From: Dehalococcoidia bacterium
GTDB lineage: Bacteria; Chloroflexota; Dehalococcoidia; GIF9; AB-539-J10
Length of the DNA: 5,398 bases
Direction of reading: 5' to 3'
NCBI GenBank assembly: GCA_030612345.1
Contig: JAUWOB010000079.1
Coordinates: forward strand, 1-5,398
The notes beneath the pieces were generated by a model. It was not told the origin of the DNA, made no database searches, and saw only the letters and a list, made by a program, of their open reading frames with translations. A program made the translations under genes and the position numbers. Shown one piece after another: positions 1-4,374 of the stretch (the stretch's first letter is position 1; the number at the start of each line of letters is the position of its first letter).

Positions 1-211
1 CTTCAAACGGCAGCCCACCCCGACTGCGCACCCCATCCTTTACTGCCTTAGCGAGCGCCCGCAAATCGATGTCTCCGGGAACTATCTCGCTAAAGCTGTT
101 GACTACGCCGACAAAGGGCTTATCCCAGTCATCTGACGAGCACCCCGCAGCCCACAGCAGCGACCTGTGGGGCGCCCGCTCGATTCCCTTCTTGACTATA
201 TCACTCCGCAC
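1..211 (-). CDS. ilvD: Dihydroxy-acid dehydratase (IlvD/Edd family), N-terminal fragment
   Basis: The 5' part (70 codons) of a gene that runs off the left edge. The product starts [19 protein letters not shown], followed by [17 protein letters not shown] and GGLPFE, which is the recognisable N-terminus of IlvD. The family dehydrates 2,3-dihydroxy-3-methylbutanoate and its isoleucine-pathway homologue to 2-oxo acids, using an Fe-S cluster in the cytoplasm. The GTG start at 211-209 is chosen because the MRSD-like opening is the usual family start and a GAGGGAG Shine-Dalgarno lies 10 nt upstream. Residue 46 is glycine (VPG), as in E. coli IlvD, rather than the cysteine seen in the [2Fe-2S]-type enzymes. 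Residues 44-50 read VPGDIDL where I expect VPGHIHL, so a paralogous IlvD/Edd dehydratase is possible. The catalytic and remaining cluster residues lie outside the window. Family assignment is firm; exact substrate is less so. Confidence 0.85.
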   Translation of the reverse strand, partial: MRSDIVKKGIERAPHRSLLWAAGCSSDDWDKPFVGVVNSFSEIVPGDIDLRALAKAVKDGVRSRGGLPFE

Positions 212-221
212 CTAACTTGTG

Positions 222-228
222 CTCCCTC
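222..228 (-). promoter_or_regulatory. Shine-Dalgarno sequence of the ilvD-like gene
   Basis: On the minus strand this reads GAGGGAG and lies 10 nt before the GTG codon at 211-209. It supports that GTG as the start. No ATG nearby in the same frame competes. Confidence 0.55.
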
Positions 229-246
229 AGAGGAGTTATGCCGCCT

Positions 247-275
247 AACATAGCAGAATGCCTATCTACCGTCAA
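247..275 (-). promoter_or_regulatory. Probable sigma-70-type promoter of the ilvD-like gene
   Basis: Read on the minus strand: TTGACG (275-270) as the -35 box, a 17-nt spacer, then TATGTT (252-247) as the -10 box. These match the consensus at 5/6 and 4/6 positions with ideal spacing. Transcription would start near 240, giving a leader of about 30 nt that contains the Shine-Dalgarno sequence. One arm of a 10-bp inverted repeat (252-261) lies over the end of the -10 box and the adjacent spacer, where a bound protein would block polymerase. Confidence 0.5.
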
Positions 276-388
276 TGGGAGCGAGGTCGGCTCCATCTCC
301 TGTTGCCTGGACCCTCCCCCAAAAGAACGAAACCAATCACCGCAGGGCGGGGTTTGTGGCCACCCCCACATAGTTGCTGCATTCTGCT
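252..388. repeat. Spaced 10-bp perfect inverted repeat
   Basis: The left arm is AGCAGAATGC at 252-261 and the right arm is its exact reverse complement, GCATTCTGCT, at 379-388. Arm centres are 127 bp apart, near twelve helical turns. Each arm also contains a small internal dyad, GCA-N3-TGC. The left arm overlaps the ilvD promoter. By a rough count, a perfect 10-bp pair arises by chance in a region of this length in about 3-4% of cases, so the repeat is suggestive of paired operator sites but not proof. Confidence 0.35.
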
Positions 389-442
389 CGGGCTTGGCAC
401 ACTCCGTCACAACCAGACCGGGCCAGAGTTGACCCATTTCGT

Positions 443-471
443 TTGTGTTGGGGGCTGATCCGGGCTAAAAT
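443..471 (+). promoter_or_regulatory. Probable promoter of the hypCDE cluster
   Basis: TTGTGT (443-448), a 17-nt spacer, then TAAAAT (466-471), which matches the -10 consensus at 5/6 positions. The -35 box is weak, with only its TTG matching. Transcription would start around 478, only a few bases before the ATG at 481, so the mRNA would have almost no leader. No Shine-Dalgarno sequence is visible before that ATG, in keeping with leaderless translation. A TTGACC at 429-434 is too far from this -10 box to pair with it. Confidence 0.4.
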
Positions 472-480
472 ACGACGGCC

Positions 481-708
481 ATGTGTTTAGCAGTGCCGGT
501 GAAGATTGTTTCCATAGACGGCGATCATGCTTAAACGGAAATCGCCGGGGTAAGGCGTGTGACTAGCATCGCCCTTACTCCGGGGGTCAAAGTGGGGGAT
601 TACGTATTGCTTCATACAGGATATGCCATAGCCGTGATAGATGAGACCGAGGCCCAGGAAACCCTGAGGATACTGGAAGAGCTAGCAAGTCCAAGTGAAG
701 TTCATTGA
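481..708 (+). pseudogene. hypC: Hydrogenase maturation chaperone HypC, interrupted by in-frame TAA
   Basis: The frame begins MCLAVPVKIVSIDGDHA, meets TAA at 532-534 (codon 18), and then continues in the same frame with TEIAGVRR, KVGDYVLLHTGYAIAVID and EAQETLRILEEL to a TGA at 706-708. Without the stop it would be a normal 75-residue HypC. HypC binds HypD while the Fe(CN)2CO group is built, then carries it to the hydrogenase large subunit. Cys2, exposed when Met1 is removed, is the essential ligand and fixes the ATG at 481 as the start. The stop replaces the residue that is Lys in E. coli HypC (AKV); one change, TAA to AAA, would restore it. The gene overlaps hypD by 14 nt. No Shine-Dalgarno is visible. 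It may be a recent pseudogene, a sequencing or assembly error, or, less likely, a readthrough gene. Restarting at the in-frame GTG at 559 would lose Cys2. Confidence 0.85.
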
Positions 709-1798
709 CGAGTATCAAGACAGCAGGCTGGCCAAGGGGTTAGCATACAAGATCGCTCAACGCTCCACCAAGACGATAACACTCATGGAGTTCTGCGGTG
801 GACATACGCATGACCTACGGCGGCACGGACTCCGCCAGCTAGATCCCGAAACGGTGGAAATGAGGTCGGGACCGGGCTGTCCTGTCTGCGTTACAGCAAC
901 CGCGGATCTGGACAGAGCCATAGCCCTGGCCCAGCTGCCCGACGTTATCATCACTACTTTTGGGGACATGATGCGGGTTCCCGGCAGTTACTCAAGCTTG
1001 CAGCAGTCAAAAGCCGAAGGAGCAGATGTACGAATAGTATATTCCACTACAGATGCTATAGAGCTAGCAAAGGCCAACCCCGGGAAATCAGTCATCTTCA
1101 TCGGCTTGGGCTTTGAGACGACGGCACCGACCATAGCTGCTTCCATACTAAAGGCAAGGCAGGAGCGAGTAGAAAACTTCCACGTCCTATCTCTCAATAA
1201 GCTGACGCCCCCGGTGATGAAGACGCTGCTCGATTCAGGCGAGATAAAGCTGGATGGCATCGTGTGTCCCGGTCATGTCAGTGTCATAATCGGTTCTCAT
1301 CCCTATGAATTCATCCCCCGCGAGTATCGAGTTGCCTGCGCCATCTCGGGTTTTGAGCCACTGGATATCCTGCTAGGCATTGATAAGCTGGTGGAGCAAA
1401 TCGAAAAGGGTGAGCCCAAAGTGGAGATAGCCTACGCTCGAGGAGTGAAGCCCGAGGGCAATGAGAGAGCCCGGCAACTGATCGAGGATGTTTTTGAAAT
1501 CGCCGAAGCCAACTGGCGGGGCATCGGCACTGTCCCTGCAAGCGGCTTAAAGGTGAGAGGAAAATACGAGCAGTTCGACGCCGACAAGGCTTTCCCGGTG
1601 AACCCGAAACCGCCGAGAGAGGTCAAGGGATGTCGCTGCGGGGATGTAATCCGCGGATCAGCTACACCACTCGAGTGCAAGCTGTTCAGACAGGTCTGCA
1701 CCCCAGAGAGTCCCGTCGGTCCCTGCATGGTCTCGGGCGAAGGCGCCTGCGCCGCCAATTATCAATACGGGACCACCCACAATCCGCACAGTGTCTAA
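695..1798 (+). CDS. hypD: Hydrogenase maturation factor HypD
   Basis: A full-length HypD (367 residues). HypD is a cytoplasmic [4Fe-4S] protein that forms the scaffold complex with HypC on which the Fe(CN)2CO unit of [NiFe]-hydrogenase is assembled. Visible family motifs are CGGHTH (34-39) with Cys34, GPGCPVCVT (59-67) with the redox pair Cys62 and Cys65, TTFGDMMRVPGS, FIGLGFETTAPT, CPGHVSVIIG and GFEPLDIL. The C-terminal cluster region has cysteines at 313, 315, 328, 335, 344 and 352, including SATPLECKLF and GEGACAANYQYG. The GTG start at 695 lies inside the end of hypC and gives the expected MKFIDEYQD opening. The Shine-Dalgarno match is poor (GGAAGA at 674-679, distant), so translation may normally be coupled to hypC. 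If so, the hypC stop would reduce HypD synthesis. All expected cysteines are present, so HypD itself looks functional. Confidence 0.97.
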   Translation: MKFIDEYQDSRLAKGLAYKIAQRSTKTITLMEFCGGHTHDLRRHGLRQLDPETVEMRSGPGCPVCVTATADLDRAIALAQLPDVIITTFGDMMRVPGSYSSLQQSKAEGADVRIVYSTTDAIELAKANPGKSVIFIGLGFETTAPTIAASILKARQERVENFHVLSLNKLTPPVMKTLLDSGEIKLDGIVCPGHVSVIIGSHPYEFIPREYRVACAISGFEPLDILLGIDKLVEQIEKGEPKVEIAYARGVKPEGNERARQLIEDVFEIAEANWRGIGTVPASGLKVRGKYEQFDADKAFPVNPKPPREVKGCRCGDVIRGSATPLECKLFRQVCTPESPVGPCMVSGEGACAANYQYGTTHNPHSV

Positions 1799-1819
1799 GG
1801 CGAAGAATGGGTCAGGCTC

Positions 1820-2824
1820 ATGAATGACAGTGTTCTTCTAGCCCACGGAAGCGGTGGCAAGTTAAGCCACGAACTGGTGGAGAGGATTTTCCTTCCTTTC
1901 CTGGCTAATGCCGCATTGAATAAGCTGGACGATTCAGCTATCTTCGAAGCCAGTGGCCGCCTGGCTTTCACTACCGATAGCTACGTGGTGAATCCCATCT
2001 TCTTCCCCGGCGGAGACATAGGCAGACTGGCTGTTTGCGGTACCGTGAACGACCTGGCTATGAATGGAGCCAGACCCCTGCATTTGAGCCTGTCAGCAAT
2101 CATAGAAGAGGGTTTTCTCATAAGTGAGCTCGAGCAAATAGTGCAATCAGTGAAGAAAGCCACTGAAGAGGCGGAAGTAAGCATAATCGCCGGGGATACC
2201 AAGGTGGTGGATCGAGGACAGGCTGATAAGCTGTTCCTCACCACGTCAGGAATAGGGATAATCCCCCCGGGAGTTGATATCTCAGGCGCTAACGCCAGAG
2301 CTGGAGACAAGGTCCTGCTCAGCGGCACCATTGGTGACCACGGTATAGCTATAATGAGTCAGCGCGAGGGACTCAGATTCTCAATGACCCTGGAAAGCGA
2401 TTGTGCTCCGCTGAACAAACTAGTGTCGCAGATGCTTCAGGCCTCGTCCAGGGTTCATTGCCTGCGTGACCCCACCAGGGGCGGACTGGCCACCACACTT
2501 AACGAACTTTCCCAGCAATCGAAGGTGGGCATCGTAGTACAAGAGACTGAGATACCGGTGAAGGAAGAGGTTAGGGCGGCCTGTGAGCTTCTGGGCCTGG
2601 ATCCGCTTTATGTGGCCAACGAAGGCAAGATGGTAGCTATAGTTGACCCCGCCGATGCCGACAAGGTTTTGGCCAAGATGAAGCATCATGGCTATGGCAG
2701 AGACGCTGCCCTTATCGGCGAGGTGACCAGCCAGCACCCGGGGAAGGTCGTGTTGAAAACCAAGCTCGGTCCCTCCCGAATCGTGGATATGCTATCGGGA
2801 GAATTGCTGCCCCGGATATGTTAG
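1820..2824 (+). CDS. hypE: Carbamoyl dehydratase HypE
   Basis: A complete HypE (334 residues), a member of the PurM/AIR-synthase ATP-binding superfamily. It accepts the carbamoyl group from HypF on its C-terminal cysteine and dehydrates it with ATP to an S-cyanate, the source of the hydrogenase CN ligands. The N-terminus has the AHGSGGKLSHEL signature (8-19), then LDDSA (36-40), FFPGGDIGRLAVCGTVNDLA (61-80), AGDTKVV (124-130), SGTIGDHGIAIMSQREGL and DPTRGGLATTLNEL. The chain ends exactly in PRIC, so the acceptor is Cys334 and is intact. The ATG at 1820 follows hypD by 21 nt with only a weak Shine-Dalgarno (TCAGG); another ATG at 1807 is out of frame and soon stops. Its partner HypF is encoded at the right end of the window on the opposite strand. 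Confidence 0.97.
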   Translation: MNDSVLLAHGSGGKLSHELVERIFLPFLANAALNKLDDSAIFEASGRLAFTTDSYVVNPIFFPGGDIGRLAVCGTVNDLAMNGARPLHLSLSAIIEEGFLISELEQIVQSVKKATEEAEVSIIAGDTKVVDRGQADKLFLTTSGIGIIPPGVDISGANARAGDKVLLSGTIGDHGIAIMSQREGLRFSMTLESDCAPLNKLVSQMLQASSRVHCLRDPTRGGLATTLNELSQQSKVGIVVQETEIPVKEEVRAACELLGLDPLYVANEGKMVAIVDPADADKVLAKMKHHGYGRDAALIGEVTSQHPGKVVLKTKLGPSRIVDMLSGELLPRIC

Positions 2825-2829
2825 CTTGT

Positions 2830-2859
2830 TTGACAGCTAGAATCGGCCGGTGCTACACT
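2830..2859 (+). promoter_or_regulatory. Probable promoter of the NAD kinase gene
   Basis: TTGACA (2830-2835, perfect -35 consensus), an 18-nt spacer, then TACACT (2854-2859, 4/6), preceded by TG at 2851-2852 as in an extended -10. It fits in the 45-nt gap after hypE. Transcription would start near 2866, only a few bases before the GTG at 2870. As at hypC, this leaves almost no leader and no room for a Shine-Dalgarno sequence. Confidence 0.5.
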
Positions 2860-2869
2860 GCACGCACCT

Positions 2870-3691
2870 GTGAAGCGTATTGGCATTCTCTATCGCCCCC
2901 TATCGGAGAGAGCCCGAGAGCTAGCTGAGAAACTGGAAGAGTTGCTGTCATCCCGCCAAATCTCTTCGTGGCGGTGTTCAACCCGGGAGGAGGATAAAGC
3001 TAGGCCTCAGGTCGCCGGCACCGACCTAATCCTCACTATCGGCGGAGATGGCACCATCCTCCGCGCCGTTAGAATCGTAACTCCCCAGTCGGTACCCATT
3101 TTAGGCATAAACCTGGGCAAGTTGGGGTTCATCACAGAGATAGACGGCAATGAGATCTTGTCCAGTTTGCCCGATTTGCTTGAGGGGAAAGGCTGGATTG
3201 AGGAAAGGGCCATGCTCGAGGCTCAGGTCGAAGACAAGAGCCTTCATGCCTTGAATGATGTGGTGCTGCGGAGTGTTGCCGTTCGGCTGGTCAACATAGA
3301 AGCAGAGGTTGACGGCACAGCGATCACCACTTACCGGGCTGACGGCATGATCGTGGCCACGGCTACAGGGAGCACCAGCTATTCCCTGGCATCTGGTGGA
3401 CCAATTCTTCATCCTCAATCCAGGGAAATCGTCCTCCAGCCGGTATCCTGCCACCTGGGATTGAGCCATGCTTTGGTTCTGCCGCCGCAGAGCATAGTTG
3501 CTTTGAGGGTTGCCCGTGGAGAAAGGGTCGTACTCAGCATTGACGGACAGGTTGAATTGCCGTTATCAGACGGGCAGAACGTCAGGGTGAAGCTCAGCCC
3601 CCACATCGCTCGCTTCTTAAGAATCCGCGAGCCGACCCATTTTTATAGTTCGCTATGGCAAAAACTGGGAGGCAGGGGCAATGCCAGCTGA
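2870..3691 (+). CDS. nadK: NAD kinase (ATP-NAD kinase family)
   Basis: A full-length bacterial NAD kinase (273 residues) that phosphorylates NAD at the 2'-hydroxyl of its adenosine ribose to make NADP, in the cytoplasm. The N-terminal domain carries the catalytic GGDGT motif (58-62, with Asp60) in LTIGGDGTILRA, followed by GINLGKLGFITEID (79-92). The C-terminal beta domain has LNDVVLR (Asn129-Asp130, NAD binding), YRADGMIVATATGSTSYS (155-172) and SGGPILHP. The segment CHLGLSHALVLPP (194-206) differs from the commoner form of this motif, which resembles PHTLSxRPLVLP. The start is GTG at 2870; no ATG or GTG lies further upstream in frame before a TGA at 2831-2833, and KRIGIL is the usual opening strand. 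There is no Shine-Dalgarno. The gene can be read from hypE or, more likely, from its own promoter. The hyp neighbourhood does not by itself imply a role in hydrogenase maturation. Confidence 0.95.
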   Translation: MKRIGILYRPLSERARELAEKLEELLSSRQISSWRCSTREEDKARPQVAGTDLILTIGGDGTILRAVRIVTPQSVPILGINLGKLGFITEIDGNEILSSLPDLLEGKGWIEERAMLEAQVEDKSLHALNDVVLRSVAVRLVNIEAEVDGTAITTYRADGMIVATATGSTSYSLASGGPILHPQSREIVLQPVSCHLGLSHALVLPPQSIVALRVARGERVVLSIDGQVELPLSDGQNVRVKLSPHIARFLRIREPTHFYSSLWQKLGGRGNAS

Positions 3692-3761
3692 ACGGGGCGG
3701 AGCTTCTCTAAAGGGCACGGGCGGAGTGCTATCACGGCCCCAGGTTTCCCACCTGCGATGA
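3681..3761 (+). CDS. Possible small ORF of 26 codons overlapping the end of nadK
   Basis: An ATG at 3681 inside the end of nadK opens a frame reading MPAERGGASLKGTGGVLSRP and six more residues, stopping at TGA 3759-3761. A good GGAGG (3668-3672) lies 8 nt before the ATG, and the start overlaps the nadK stop by 11 nt, as in coupled genes. I recognise no family, membrane segment or motif. The Shine-Dalgarno-like bases also encode the Gly-rich nadK tail, so the match may be coincidence. It could be a small protein, the relic of a lost downstream gene, or nothing. Confidence 0.15.
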   Translation: MPAERGGASLKGTGGVLSRPQVSHLR

Positions 3762-3831
3762 GGCAGCTCTTGGTCGCCGCTTTCGAAGGTTTGCAGGCAA
3801 GGCACTGTAATCCTGGCTACATAGGAGGAGC
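3692..3831 (+). other. Intergenic region between nadK and the Nudix gene
   Basis: About 140 nt, GC-rich, holding the possible small ORF at its left end, a short stem-loop CAGGT-TTCCC-ACCTG at 3741-3755, and the Nudix translation signals at its right end. The stem is only 5 bp and has no T-run after it, so I do not call it a terminator. A TGTAAT at 3806-3811 could be a -10 box for the Nudix gene, but I find no convincing -35 box (TTCGAA at 3782-3787 is the nearest, 18 nt away). Confidence 0.35.
3823..3828 (+). promoter_or_regulatory. Shine-Dalgarno sequence of the Nudix gene, unusually close to ATG
   Basis: A perfect AGGAGG ends only 3 nt before the ATG at 3832, closer than the usual 5-9 nt. 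The next codon, CTG at 3835, would be 6 nt away, but a CTG start is rare. There is no later in-frame ATG or GTG that keeps the family N-terminus, so ATG 3832 is retained. Confidence 0.65.
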
Positions 3832-4374
3832 ATGCTGAAGCCCGAGAAGAAACTAGCTACCCAGCAGATTTATCAGGGGCGCGCGGTGAATATTCGCGTG
3901 GACACCGTGGTAAGGGCCGACGGCAGCAAGACCACGAGGGAGGTAGTGGAGCACAGCGACTGCGTCGCCGTAGTGGTCATCGATGACCACGATAACGTGC
4001 TTTTGGTCCGTCAGTTCCGCCATCCGGTGGGAAAGTCTCTCCTGGAAATACCTGCCGGCGGCATTGACCCCGGCGAAGAGCCCGTCGACTCGGTGCGCCG
4101 CGAATTGCAGGAGGAAATCGGCTACCTCCCCCGGAGAATAGACAGGCTGGGGGGTTTTTATTCCATCCCGGGCTATGGCACCGAGTATCTCCATTGCTTT
4201 CTGGCTACCGACCTGGTGCCCGGTCGCCTCCTGGCTGAGGACACTGATGACATCGAACTGGTCCGAGCTTCACTGGATGAGATACCGCGACTCATCGCTT
4301 CAGGCGAAATCTGCGATGCCAAGAGCATCGCTGCCCTGCTCATCTTCATCTCTACGCGGCGAAATTGGCAATAA
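3832..4374 (+). CDS. Nudix hydrolase, ADP-ribose pyrophosphatase type
   Basis: A complete 180-residue Nudix hydrolase. The Nudix box GX5EX7REUXEEXGU is perfect: Gly76, Glu82, Arg90-Glu91, Glu94-Glu95, Gly97 and Tyr98 (REL-QEE-IGY at its core). These glutamates bind the Mg2+ used to cleave a nucleoside diphosphate linked to another moiety. Upstream, EVVEHSDCVAVVVIDDHDNVL and LLVRQFRHPVGKSLLEIPAG are typical of the ADP-ribose pyrophosphatase (NudF-like) group. Downstream, GGFYSIPGYGTEYLHCFLA has the proline (Pro113) about 15 residues after the box, which marks ADP-sugar preference. The likely reaction is ADP-ribose to AMP and ribose 5-phosphate. The ATG follows a strong AGGAGG. The 3' end overlaps the convergent hypF by 23 bp. 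The exact substrate cannot be fixed from sequence alone. Confidence 0.93.
   Translation: MLKPEKKLATQQIYQGRAVNIRVDTVVRADGSKTTREVVEHSDCVAVVVIDDHDNVLLVRQFRHPVGKSLLEIPAGGIDPGEEPVDSVRRELQEEIGYLPRRIDRLGGFYSIPGYGTEYLHCFLATDLVPGRLLAEDTDDIELVRASLDEIPRLIASGEICDAKSIAALLIFISTRRNWQ

Larger units (their letters stand above)
212..480. other. Divergent intergenic region between ilvD and hypC
   Basis: About 270 nt with no gene I can support; both strands have short open frames here, but they resemble no family I recognise. It contains the two divergent promoters, the spaced inverted repeat, a small stem GGAGC/GCTCC at 278-294, and a GC-rich dyad centred on GTGGCCAC at 356-363 that can extend to GGGG (349-352) with CCCC (364-367). 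I see no T-box motif, no run of T after a stem, and no pattern I recognise as a known riboswitch. Confidence 0.5.

Noticed and set aside
212..330. T-box or amino-acid leader ahead of the ilvD-like gene
   Set aside because: The minus strand lacks the conserved T-box core, and the leader implied by the promoter is only about 30 nt.
395..410. TGGCAC at 395-400 as a possible sigma-54 promoter for the hyp cluster
   Set aside because: The bases at the matching -12 position (GTCA) lack the required GC of TTGC, so only half of the element is present.
201..437. Open frame of 78 codons on the minus strand, overlapping the ilvD start, and overlapping plus-strand frames at 217-432 and 258-458
   Set aside because: No family resemblance, low-complexity composition with many Trp, Pro and Cys, and they lie in a region with promoter signals. 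The minus-strand frame runs into the real ilvD start out of frame.
532..534. Recoding of the hypC stop as pyrrolysine or selenocysteine
   Set aside because: Those systems use TAG and TGA, not TAA, and no insertion-element-like structure is evident. A nonsense mutation or sequence error is simpler.
3741..3755. Stem-loop after nadK as a rho-independent terminator
   Set aside because: The stem is 5 bp and the following bases are GC-rich with no T-run.
3853..4194. Minus-strand open frame of 113 codons opposite the Nudix gene
   Set aside because: It is a mirror of a clearly real gene with a perfect Nudix box, and it has no recognisable motif of its own.
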